DNA from: Tubulanus polymorphus
Taxonomy: Eukaryota; Nemertea; Palaeonemertea; Tubulaniformes; Tubulanidae
DNA: 64,000 bases
Direction: 5' to 3'
Assembly: GCF_964204645.1 (NCBI RefSeq)
Contig: NC_134036.1
Location: forward strand, 4,882,001 to 4,946,000
Shown here: positions 11,197-23,500 of the stretch, piece after piece
Layout of the letters: every line of letters begins with the position of its first letter
How positions within the stretch are numbered: position 1 is the first letter of the stretch
Program-made: the position numbers and the translations under genes
The notes under the pieces: model-generated
Databases searched by the model: none
The model's input: only the letters and a program-made list of their open reading frames with translations
What the model was told of the DNA's origin: nothing

Positions 11197-12813
11197 ATGT
11201 TTCAAACAGTCTTAACGCATTGATCCGGCAAATATAATCGGGTTGTCCTATCTAAGCTCAAGAATTGTTATATTTTTAATTGTACGTTCGAGTATTAAAG
11301 TTCACACATTTCACCCGAAATCACGCCCTCTCTGCAAGATGCGTCTGAAAACTATAGACAATATTGGAATTTTAAACATGATATTAAACCTGAGCGAACG
11401 AAGTTATCAGAATATTTCTGAAATATAATCGCGCGTGGGTATTAACGACACGTGGAAACGATGAAACCGAAAATTACTTTTGAATTGGATAAGAAATGTC
11501 GTGCGAATATGAAATTGTCCAAAATTACCGTGAAATGTTGAACCTGTTATTTCTTATTTTTCCTGCCAATTCAAGTTCGTAAAAAAAAATGGACCTCGCA
11601 AATACTCAGCGCATCATCAGAGTTGTTAAAATTCTAAGCCGTCACGTTTGAAACACTCAGCCAAATCTTTGTTTTATTTTCCTTATATAAGATAGCGAAT
11701 ATTACGTTTCCTCTTAATCTCAATCGAATGCGAAATTTCGTTTTAAGAAAGAAAAAAATTCTTTTCACAATGCGCGGGGACGTATAGAATAGATTTCTAT
11801 ATCGCAAACAATTTCGTCTTGGATTCATCACTTTGACCGTACGTACGCGTAACGTTAACATAATAAAGAGGTCAAGAGATTTTTGGGCCTTTTTCAATCG
11901 ATTTTTGCCCAGACTCGAGCAATCCACACGCCAGTCATCAACTGGTGGATCTGTCTTCCAAAAATGAATAAATGTAAATACAGCCTACAAAGTAGTCTAC
12001 AGAACTGAATTGGATTGGAGAATGTTTAAGCAGAAAGTTACCAATTATGTTTTTGGTCGAAATAAAAACCCAGACGAATTTGACATAACATCCAACTATG
12101 ATATATCCTATCGATTTCCAATGACAAACACGAACCCGCTGTTTTATTCTCGGTATGTTTGATTTCTTGGTTTTATAACACATTAATCTAATTAACATTA
12201 AACTAACCGATCGAACGAATAAGAAGGGCAATACATATTTCAAGATCGAAAACTTAAAAACGCGGTTCGCGAATTCGCGAAAACGGCGCCTTACTAACGC
12301 GTAAAGTAACGCGCTGCGACTGGATTGAACACACGCCAGTCGCCGATTTTCCAAACGGTTAGAATCCTGAAACCGTGCGATGCGTATAAACTGCGATTCC
12401 AGTATTATTCATAAAGTCGAATTTTGTCGGACGGTCGAGCGAAAATATATATTCGACCAGCTAATGAAATATTAATTTAAAAATAAAATAGGTAAACGAA
12501 CGACACGAAATAATTGGGATATTTTTATGTATAATTGGACATGGATATTTTCCGCGCCTAAAGGAAATGTGAAACGTGAAAATTGCTGCACAGATTGATG
12601 GTAATTACTGGAGAACTCGTTCGAAAGAAATGTCAACGTTTGAAAATATGTTTTTATCCTGTATTTGATGATTGCAACAAATGATAAGTTAGAAATCTAA
12701 AATGCTCGATCATTTATGGAGAAAATTTGAAGATAGAAAGTAATGCGAAAAGGCGATCACTGATTGAAAACAACTTTTGAATCAGGAATGAATTCCAACG
12801 TTGTGTCGTGTTG
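11197..12813. other. Spacer 2: between units 2 and 3
   Basis: Homologous to spacer 1, close to identical over most of its length and the same size within 1 bp. Landmarks: perfect palindrome TTCGCGAATTCGCGAA at 12266-12281 and TATA-like AAAATATATATT at 12442-12453. Its last 120 bp differ from spacer 1 at several positions (CTCGATC for CTCCATC; AATGCG for AATGTG; a missing dinucleotide before the start region). Exactly these variants recur in spacer 8, which marks a shared conversion tract. No gene seen. A 138-codon minus-strand frame at 11938-12354 is not preserved in the other spacers. Confidence 0.6.
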
Positions 12814-12814
12814 A
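12788..12814 (+). promoter_or_regulatory. Upstream mini-ORF of unit 3 (TGATG)
   Basis: Eight codons (MNSNVVSC) ending in a TGA that overlaps the ATG at 12814, same arrangement as in unit 2. Confidence 0.45.
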
Positions 12815-15800
12815 TGTTGTTCGGTATGGAGCAGCGACTGAGAGCGCTGTTTACGGCGTCGCTGATCGTCTGTCAAGTTCGCATCGCGCGCGCTGATCGC
12901 GCAGACTCTATCGGGGAATCGTCTGTGACGGTAAGTTCGTCTTGTAACAACACGTGGTACCCGCTAGATTCTACGTCCGGTTACATCGTTTCACCGAATT
13001 ACCCTTCGTTAACGCGCGGCGTTGAATGTCGTTGGTTCATCAACAGTTCTTTTACGGGGACTTTTCACGTCCAAGTTTACTACGATATTGGGCTTTCAAT
13101 ATTCTGTAGTGATAACTACCTTCTCGTTTACGAGTCTGAAAAGAGATTGTGCGGTGTTGGAAAACATGAAATCCGCCGTAACGATTCGATCTCGTTGATG
13201 TTTATGAGTAACGTCGATGGTGCGCGAGGTAGTCGGGTTTATGTCATATATAGTTATGAACGAAGCCGATTGAAAATCAGTCACGACTGTTTAAGACACA
13301 ATATAAGATTGGGGAGGCTAAAAGCTGAGCAGGGTTACAAATACACCGTAGGAAAAATAAAGAATTGCCAGTTATTTGTTGAATGGAGCGGCATGCCGCG
13401 AGGTTATGCGTTGAATCTAACATTTATTGATACAACTTTTAGATTCTATTATGGTAGGAAATCATTGTCGGTAACCATGAAAATACACGACGGTTGGAAC
13501 ACCAGCAATGAACCTTTAGCGCATATACCACACCAATCCGGACATCAAGCATCATCATTTTATACAAAAACAAACAAAGCTGTTTTGGTGTCACTGCTGA
13601 CACATCTACAGTCATTGCTTTTAGTACAGACGTATAGAATATCAGATTGGAACGTCTCTAATCCGTTGATTCAGATCTCTAATAACGAGTCGGGAGTGCT
13701 CATTCCCGATGACAACAGTTTACACGTAATATTCCGATCAAAAAACTTACACTGCTGGTCTATCACAGTGCAGGTGTTACAATACGTCTTCTTCAACTGG
13801 ACACGCGAACTCGTCATATCCGGTGACGTCATCGGTGTATATAAACTAGAAGGGTTACACGTTGTAGGAACTGATATTTTACTCGGTTATAACTACCTAG
13901 AATCACTGAGTGTTAAATCTGACGGTTTCCTCGTGATAATGTGCGTTTTGAAAGCAACAGTCCACGAAAATGTGAGATTTGAAATAAACTATAGAATGGA
14001 ATCTCTTTCGATATATGATATAAAGGTCATAAACCAGGTAAATATCACCTGTGAAATTTTGTTATCCCGTATCGATACGACTTGAAATCATTTAAGATAA
14101 AAACTGTCTGATATGCTTGTAATATTGGCCAACTCTAGGTACCGGTGAACCGAATGTGGTTTATGACGCAAGACTCGCTGTTTCCAAAACGAAATAAAGT
14201 CTCGGTGATTTATCGCGTCACTACATACGAGTTCAAATGGAAAGTTGATATCTATGAAGAGAATATGGAACTAACAGTTTTATCAGAGAACTGCGAGCGA
14301 GCTGGATTTTACATATTCGACGGTGGTAATTTCACGGCTAGACGATACGGTCCGTATTGTCCTCGTTTATTCACCCCGTACGACCGTAACGTCGTCAGTC
14401 TGATTACATCAGGTGGATCGGTTACTGTAGTAGGATACGCTTATAACTGGGATGATCAGTTAACAGTTGGTAAGATATCATATCTCAGATTTCGTCCTAC
14501 CGACTGCGACGGGTATGTTTTAAAGGATGGAGAACATCGGATCAATATGACGTCACACTGTCTCGTGATAACACCGGAAAATCGACGCCTTCCTTTGAGA
14601 AATATTTATATATTATCAGAACACGAATATCAAATTGACCGATGTTTTCATGATCATCTATCATTCGGTTCTTGTAGCAGGTATCTGAGATTGAGTAGTC
14701 AGGTTCTTAATAACGGTCTCGTATTAAACACTGTGAAAACACGTGTGGCGAATGTATTCTGGTTGTATTCATTATTAGTTAAACTACGGCGTAAATGTCA
14801 ACGATCGAAGATAGTGGCAGGCGTTATTGGCCAGACACCATTGAATGATAATTGCGGAATCATTCAATCACCAAACTACCCGGGATCAGCGGGGCAAACC
14901 AGAGAAGCATTACTATATAGTTTTCCAAGTAGGAACATTCAGCGAATTCTGTACTACAGATTTGTAATCAAATATACTGATATGATACAATGTGAGAAAA
15001 CGAATCCGTGGGACAAGGACCCGATTGTAATAAACCATTCCATTATTGATAGAACTAGCGGTCAAACACATCAACACGAAAATATAATATGCGACAATAA
15101 CGCGATACCGGGACTTGTGTTTTATAGTTTAAGACATGAGAACCTGTGGTTTGAGGTGAAAAATCACATACCTTCTTTTCAAATACAATACATATTAGAA
15201 CAGCCGTTACTGATAAAACAGTTTGAAAATGTCTGTAAATCGGGATTTCTAGATTCGGGAATTTCATGCGTAAAATACATCAGAGATGAACGTCTAAATT
15301 GGGAGAATGCTGAATTGTATTGTAGACAGAAGTACGCGGGACATCTACTCAGTATCAACTCACAACAGGAGATGATTTCTATCAAACGATTATTCGCAAC
15401 AGAACTTCTTCTAAAGGCATATTCACAGAAAGCGCTCTTAATGATGATTGGATTAAAAATGAAGGTAAAATTCTTAATTTCTAAAACTATCTCGTTAAAA
15501 GAAATTTATATACCATCATGATGTTTTAATCATGAATTTGCCACTTAAACTTTTAGTCTACTTCTGGTTCTTACACATGGACTGACGGGAAACCACTGAG
15601 CTACACGGAGTGGTATCAACCTACAAATAACGACACGATACCAGAAGTTATTCGAGGATTGATATCACCTCTAAGAAAACAACCGATAAATGACGTCAAT
15701 ATGCCGTGTACGGCGATGATACTGAATAATCCACGAGGATCAGCGAACTGGGTTCGATTCCCATGTGAAATCGAAGAGGTCCACACGAGTTTCATTTGCG

Positions 15801-18800
15801 AAACTGAAAGAATTGATATCGAAAATAGAACAGCATTAATGTTGAACATAACCAAAAACGACACATTTCTAATACGGGAAAATCCATTTCAAAATATTGA
15901 TTTCAATGACTCGAGCTGTACGTTTGGTTTGGTAAGAATAGACAGACAATGCTATCAAATACTGACAGACTGGAACACACATCGAGGTCTTGATATAAAA
16001 AGTGCGACAGAGATGTGTAATGGCGTCCGGGCCGAAGTAGGTAGTACAAACAGTAATACTGAAAAAGATATCTTAAATTTGATAACAACATTTCAATATC
16101 AACATCAATATAGCTCTGTACTAACGATGACTTCTTATGACACACTGCAAGTTATAAACCCAATAATAACCAGAGATGAAATTACTTATATTCAATCACT
16201 AAAATGGACGATGAAACAGTTTGATAACGCGACAGAAATAGCGCATTCTGTTTTGTGTTCATACAATGTAACTGATGAAGAGTTAGCTTCTATAAGCGGT
16301 TGTAAATCGTGGCAGTTTGAATGTAACGATCAAAGATGTATCAGCGACCATCGCGTATGTGATACCAGACACGACTGTCGACACGGCGAAGATGAACTGA
16401 GTTGTTCGCATATCAATTTACACAGTCAGTTTCAATGCGATGATGGTCAGGTTATATCAATAAGTGGTTTCTGTGATTTCATACAGGATTGTGTGGATGG
16501 TTCTGATGAGGAATCTTGTTTTCATCCCCCGTGTTTGTCTGAACAATTTCGCTGCACAAGTGGTCAATGTTTCAGTAGGTCAAACAGATGTGATGGAGTC
16601 ACTGATTGTAAAGACGGATCAGATGAAATGGGATGCACTACTAAAATGTGTCAGGGGTTCCTGTGTAACAGTGGAGACTGTATTAGTTCTCAGTTGTATC
16701 AGGATGGAGTCGTGGATTGTAGTGGAAGCGTCGAAGAAGATGAATTAGTAACGGCGACTAATGTTACAGTGAATCCTACTGTTCAATGCAATAATGAAAA
16801 CTACTGCACAACTAACTTCACAAATCTCTGTACGGAATCAGATGAACAAAGGTGTTCTTTCAATTCTCCTCATTGTTATGCAAGACGTCACAGATGTATT
16901 CTAGAAAGAATGACAAATGGCTTCCCAGTTTGTCGAAATCTTGAGCACGTTTTGAGATGTGAAGAATTTGAATGTCCAGCAGGTACTGTAAAATGTCCAG
17001 CATCGTACTGTATACCGATCAGACAGGTTTGCGATGGTCAATCAGATTGTCCTAATTCAGAAGATGAACAAAACTGCGAAACATTTTCGTGTCCAGGAAT
17101 GTTTAAATGTGGTCAGGAAAATCGGTGTATTCCACAATCTGAAGTTTGTGACGGTTTCGTCATTTGCAAACATACAACTGATGACGAGGCTTTCTGTAAT
17201 GTCAAGTGTCCGATGGGCTGTAGATGTCAAGGTCATTTGATTGATTGTGCCAATGCTGGTTTAAAAGATGTCACTAGTTTTTTCTCGACATCAAGTCGAG
17301 TTTTAATTCTGTCGAATAACAGAATTATTCTGAGCGAGTCGACGTTTTCATTATTCGTTTATCTTCGAATGCTCAACATCTCTTCCAATGAATTGTCTCA
17401 TATTTTACCGAACTCGTTCACAAACCTGCATAATTTACATACATTAGATCTTACGTACAACAACATAACATTATTATCCACAAACACATTCATCGGGTTG
17501 TATAATTTAAAAGAGTTATTGATAACTGAAAATCCTATACGCCATTTAGACGACAATACCTTTCAAGATTTAATGTCATTACAATTTCTGGACCTTCAAG
17601 GGCTTTCAGTTTTGCTGATTGGCAGAGATGTATTTAGAGGTTTATCTGCATTACAGTCGTTGGATATTAGCAGTAACAGAATCCATCATATTTCACGATA
17701 TGCTTTTTCAGGATTAAATGAACTTAGAATTCTCGATTTATCCAACAACTCTAAATTTATTTTGACTGAGACAGGCGTTTTCGATAATCTAACATCATTA
17801 GTCTCGTTAACGTCTGATGCTTACAAATTTTGCTGCATGGCTCCGAATGTTGACCAGTGTCTACCTGAAGCTGATGAATTTTCCTCCTGTTCTGATCTGA
17901 TGGGTAACACAATCCTCAGAGCTATCATCTGGATCATCGCTTCATTTAGTTTCTTCGCGAACAGTATCGTCATTTTATTTCGTCTTCGATCAATTAGACT
18001 TTCATCCTCCGAAAAGCGCAACACATCCTCTGACATCCTCATCATCAACATCGCAGCTTGTGATTTTCTGATGTCGATTTATTTGTTTTCGATTGCGGGT
18101 GCAGATTATATTTATAAAGGAGATTATTTCCTAAACTCTGAAACTTGGACGGATAGTTCATTGTGTAGTTTCGCCGGAGTTACGGTGACTATTTCTTGTG
18201 AAGGCTCATTGACGTTTCTATTCATTCTAACACGGCAAAGATTCTCGAATATCGTTAACCCATTTTCTGGAAGCCCGATTAGATCACCGAGATATGTGTC
18301 GATTATTTGTGGCATGTGTTGGGTTATTATAAGTACAATCTCTATAATACCGCTGTCACAATTATCTTATTTCGGTATTAAATTCTACGGTACTACTGGA
18401 GTTTGTTTACCTATGAATTTAATATCGATTGATGTCAACGCCTGGCAATATTCATTCGCTATTTTTGCGGTATTCAACTCGTTCATACTCGCTACGATAA
18501 TGACGACTTATGCGCAAATGTACAGACTCGTATCTGGAAGCAGGACAGGTTCGGGTAGAATCGATCCTACGGAACTGGTTTTAGCACGAAGAAGTTTAGT
18601 GATAAATCTTTGTAATTTATTTTGCTGGCTGCCGTTAATTATCGTTCAGTTTTGCGCGGTATTTCGGATAGAAATACCGAATCAGGTGGCGGCTTGGCTG
18701 GCGGTTCTTTTCTTACCGATCAACTCGTCCCTCAATCCCCTTCTTTACACAATACTGACTATCGATATGAAATCCATACGAGCAAAAACTAAACGCTTAC

Positions 18801-18805
18801 GTTAA
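12814..18805 (+). CDS. Unit 3: complete chimeric receptor, near-twin of unit 2, about 1932 aa
   Basis: Exons 12814-14037, 14139-15464 and 15557-18805. Exon 1 encodes the same protein as unit 2 (a silent T/C difference was noticed at 13756), and exon 2 differs by only a few residues, so the 2/3 duplication or conversion is recent. Domain order is as in unit 2, with the same intron 2 sequence and the same lectin domain 2 type (with the extra IRENPFQ segment). Divergence from unit 2 grows towards the 3' end. TM3 is QRF rather than HRF. The end is KRLR followed directly by TAA, and this is the only complete copy without an AATAAA overlapping the stop. In LDLa6, VIC replaces VNC. The start choice (12814 or 12826) carries the same ambiguity as in unit 2. 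Confidence 0.9.
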
Positions 18806-20549
18806 AAATTTTTTACAAATTCTAAACGCATTGATCCCGCTATTTAATCGGGTTGTCTTAACCTCAAGCATTGTTGGTTTAAATTACTCAAATTCTAATA
18901 GAGACTGAAAAGATACACATTTCATCCAAAATCACCGCCCTCTCAAGACGTAGCTAAAAATTATAGAAAACATTGGAACTTTCAATTAAGTATTGATTTC
19001 TTAAAAACCTGAGCGAAAGAAGTTATCAGAACGTTTTTGAAATATTATTGGGCGTGGGTATTCACGACACGTAGAAATGATTGGACCGAAAATAATTTTT
19101 TATTTAAATTGTTCGAATAAGGCGTGAATATAATATTGTCCGAAATATTTGTGAAACGTTGGACCGGTTATTTTCGATTAGTCGTGCTATTTCAGGTTCA
19201 TAAAAATAAAAAATGAATTGACCTCGTAAAAACTCAGCGCATCATTAGAGTTGTTAAAATCCTAAGCCGTCACGTTGGACACATTTAACCAAATCTTTGC
19301 TTCATATCTAATATAAGATAGCGAATATTTCGTTTCCTCTTGATCTCAATCGAATGCGAAATTTCGTTTTAAGAAAATAAAATAATTCTTTTCACAATGC
19401 GCGGGGGAGTATAGAATAGATTTTTATATCGCAAACACTTTCGTTTTGGATTCATCACTTTGACCGTACGTACGAGTAACGTTAAGATAATAAATAGGTC
19501 AAGAGATTTTAGGGCGTTTTTCAACCAGTGTTGTTTATAAGTAACGGTAAATTTCATTTTTATAGGAAATCGATTTATGCCCAGAATCGAGCTACCCACT
19601 CGCCAGTCGTCAACCGGTGGATCTGTCTTTCAATTACGAATAAATGTTAATACAGCCTACAAAGTATTTTACAGAACTGAATTGGATTGGAGAATGTTTA
19701 CGCTGAAAGTTACCAATATTATGTGCTTTGGTCTAATGAAAAAACCAGACGAATTTGACATAACATCCAACTATGATAATATCATAGTTGGATGTTATGT
19801 CAAATTCGTCTGGTTTTTTCTGTATTATATTATATCCTATAGATTTCCAATTACAAACACGAACCCGCTGTTTTATTCCCGGTATGTTAGATTTGTTGGT
19901 TTTATAACACATTAATCAAATTAGCCTAATATTAAACTAACCGATCGAACGAATAAGAAGGCAATACATGTTTCAAGATCGAAAACTTCAAAACGCGGTT
20001 CGCGATTTCGCGAAAACGGCGCCTTAGTAACGCGTAAAGTAACGCGCTACGACAGGTTTCAACACACGCCAATCGCCAGATTTCAAAACTGTCAAAATCC
20101 TGAAACCGTGCGATGTGTATAAACTGTCATATATATAAGATATTGAAAATGTCGGATTTTGTCGGACGGTCGAACGAAAATATATATTCGACTAGCTAAT
20201 GAGATATTAATTTAAATAGAAAATATTTAAACGAACGACACGAAATAATTTGGGTATTTTTATGTATAATTGGACATGGATATTAACAGCGCCTAAAGGA
20301 AAAGTGTAACTGAAAATTGCTGCACAGATTGGTGGTAATTACTGGAAAACTCGTTCGAAAGAAATGTCAACGTTTAAAAATATATTTGTACCCTGAATTT
20401 GCTGATTGCAGCAAATGAATAGTAGGAAATCTAAAATGCTCCATCATTTATGGATAGAACATGAAGATAGAAAGTAATGTGAAAAGGCGATCAGTGATTG
20501 AAATAACAACTTTTGAATCTGGAATGAATTCAAACGTTGTGTCGTGTTG
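18806..20549. other. Spacer 3: longest and most divergent spacer, with a fold-back insertion
   Basis: At 1744 bp it is the longest spacer. It contains the 45-bp stretch missing from spacers 1-2 and a perfect inverted duplication at 19738-19820 (listed separately). The 16-bp palindrome is present with one mismatch (TTCGCGATTTCGCGAA, 19999-20014). TATA-like AAAATATATATT lies at 20177-20188. The segment around 20040-20540 closely matches spacer 7 (about 50650-51150). The first 400 bp after the stop differ from all other spacers. A 112-codon plus frame at 19577-19915 reads through the fold-back and is not kept elsewhere, so no gene is called. Confidence 0.6.
19738..19820. repeat. Perfect inverted repeat, 41-bp arms, 1-base centre
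   Basis: Arms are 19738-19778 and 19780-19820 around a single A at 19779. The left arm is the normal spacer sequence (ends CCAACTATGATA). The right arm is its exact reverse complement, after which the ordinary sequence resumes. The other spacers have only one arm. This is the signature of a template-switch or fold-back event during replication. The DNA or RNA could form a long hairpin. Confidence 0.93.
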
Positions 20550-20550
20550 A
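20524..20550 (+). promoter_or_regulatory. Upstream mini-ORF of unit 4 (TGATG)
   Basis: Eight codons (MNSNVVSC) ending in a TGA overlapping the ATG at 20550. The peptide is kept although one codon upstream of GTT changed synonymously or nearly so relative to unit 2. Confidence 0.45.
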
Positions 20551-23500
20551 TGTTGTTCGGTATGGAGCAGCGACTGAGAGCGCTGTTTATAGCGTCGCTG
20601 ATCGTCTGTCGAGTTCGCATCGCGCGCGCTGATCGCGCAGACTCTATCGAGGAATCGTTTGTGACGGTAAGTTCGTCTTGTAACAACACGTGGTACCCGC
20701 TAGATTCTACGTCCGGTTACATCGTTTCGCCGAATTACCCTTCGTTAACGCGCGGTGTTGAATGCCGTTGGTTCATCAACAGTTCTTTACCGGGAACTGT
20801 TCGCATCCAAGTTTACTACGATATCGAGCCGTCAATATTCTGTAGTGATAACTACCTTCTCGTCTACGAGTCTGATAACAGATTCTGCGGCGATGGAAAA
20901 CATGAAATTCGCCAAAACAATTCGATCTCGTTGATGTTTATGAGTAACGTCGATGGTGCGCGAGGTAGTCGGGTTTATATCATATATCGTTATAAACGAA
21001 ATCATTTGTCAATTAGTCACGATTGCCCAAAATATCTCCGATTGAACCAAATACAAACATCAATAGGATACAAATATCAGATAGGCTACTTACTATCGTG
21101 CAAATTGTTTTTGGAATGGATCGGGATGCCAGATGATTTTGGCATGAACCTGACCTTAAGAAAGCTAAGTTTGAAAGTAAGCCCAGGTGCTGATCCAGCG
21201 ACGACTCTTAAAGTCTACGACGGATGGAACACCAGCAGTGAACCTATAGGTCTCATACGAGAACAAACCGGGCATCCACCGTCATCATTTTATACTAAAA
21301 CAAGCAAAGCCGTCATATCACTGCTATATCCTCGACTGTTTTTTGAAACACAGCTTCTAATTCAAATATACCAAATATCGGATTGGAACGTCTCTAATCC
21401 GTTGATTCAGATCTCTAATAACGAGTCGGGAGTGATCGTTCCCGATGAAAACAGTTTACACGTAATAACTCGATCAAAACACTTACACTGCTGGTCTATC
21501 ACAGTGCAGGTGTTACAGTACGTCGTCTTCAACTGGACGAGCGATTTCGTCACAACCGATGACGTCATAAGTGTATATAAACAAGAAGGGTTACGCGTTG
21601 TAGAAACTGATATTATACTCGGTTACAACTACCTGCAATCACTGAGTGTTAAATCTGATGGATTTCTCGTCATACTGTGCGTTCTGAAAGCAACCGTTCA
21701 CGACAATGCGAGATTTGAAATAAACTATAAAATTGAATCTATTTCGATAGATGATATAAAGGTCAACAACCCTCAGGTGAGTAACAACTGTGTAATTATG
21801 TTACTTTGTCAGAAATTTAAGTCAACTTGATCTGTCTGATATGCTTAATATTGGAAACCCTAGGTCACTGTGAACCGAATGTGGTCAATGAAAACAAACT
21901 CGCTGTTTCCAAAACGAAATAAAGCCTCGGTGAATTATCGCGTCACTAGATACGAGTTTAAATGGAAAATTGATATTTATGACGAGAATATGGAACTAAC
22001 AGTTTTATCAGAGAACTGCGAGCGAGCTGGATTTTACATATTCGACGGTGGTAATTTCACGGCTAGACGATACGGTCCGTATTGTCCTCGTTTATACGCC
22101 CCGTACGACCGTAACGTGGTCAGTCTGATTACATCAGGTGGATCGGTTACTGTTGTAGGATACGCTTATAATTGGGACGGTCAGTTGACAGTCGATAAGG
22201 GATCATATCTCAGATTTCATCCTACCGACTGTGACGGGTATGTTTTAAAGGAGGGAGAACGTCGGATCAATATGACGTCACACTGTCTCGTGATTACACC
22301 CAAAAACCGACGCCTTCCTCTAAGAAATATTCACATTTTATCAGAACACGAATATCAAATTGACCGATGTTTTCAGGATTCTCTCTTATTCGGTTCTTGT
22401 AGCAGGTATCTGACATTGAGCAGTCAGTATCTCAATAACAGTCTAGTAATAAACACCGTTAAAACACAATTCATGGTTCCATTCTGGTATAATCCTTTAT
22501 TGGTGAAACTACGTCGTAAATGTCAACGATCGAAGGTAGTTGCAGGGGGTATTGACCAGACACCACTGAATGATAATTGCAGAATCATTCAGTCACCAAA
22601 CTACCCTGGATCAGCAGAGCAAACCAGAGAATCATTAATATATAGTTTTCAATGGAGCATCACTCGACGAATTCAGTACTACAGATTTGTGATAAAACAT
22701 ATTGAAATGATACGATGTGAGAAATCACACCCGCGAGCCAAGGACCTGATTCTAATACAACAATCCATTAGTGATACAACTAGCGGCCAAACACATCAAC
22801 ACGAAAATAGAATCTGTGACAATAACGCGTTACCAGGACTTGTGTTTTATAGTTTAAGACATGAGAACCTCAAGTTTGAGGTGAAAAATTACATACCGAC
22901 ATTTCAAATACAATACATATTAGAACAGTCGATACCGGTAAAACAGTTTAAAAATGTCTGTAAATCAGGATTTTTAGATTCGGGAATTTCATGCGTAAAA
23001 TACATCAGAGATGAACGTCTGAATTGGGAGAATGCTGAATTGTACTGTAGGCAGAAGTACGCGGGACATCTACTCAGTATCAACTCACAACAGGAAATGA
23101 TTTCTATTAAAAGATTATTCGCTACAAAGCTTCTTCCAAAGGCATATTCACAGAGAGCGCTCACAATGATGATTGGATTAAAACTGCAAGTAAGTCATAA
23201 AATAAGTCATTAGAAAGTTTGTATATAAGAATTTGATGTTATGTTTAATCACGTGTTTGCAACTTAATTTTTCAGCCCGTTTCTGGTTATTACACGTGGA
23301 CTGACGGGAAACCATTGAGCTACACAGAGTGGTGTAAACCTACAAATAACGACACGATACCAGAAGTTATTCAAGGATTGATATCTCCCCTTAGAAAACA
23401 ACCGATAAATGACGTCAATATGCCGTGTACGGCGATGATACTGAATAATCCACGAGGATCAGCGAACTGGGTTCGATTCCCCTGCGAAATCGAAGAGGTT

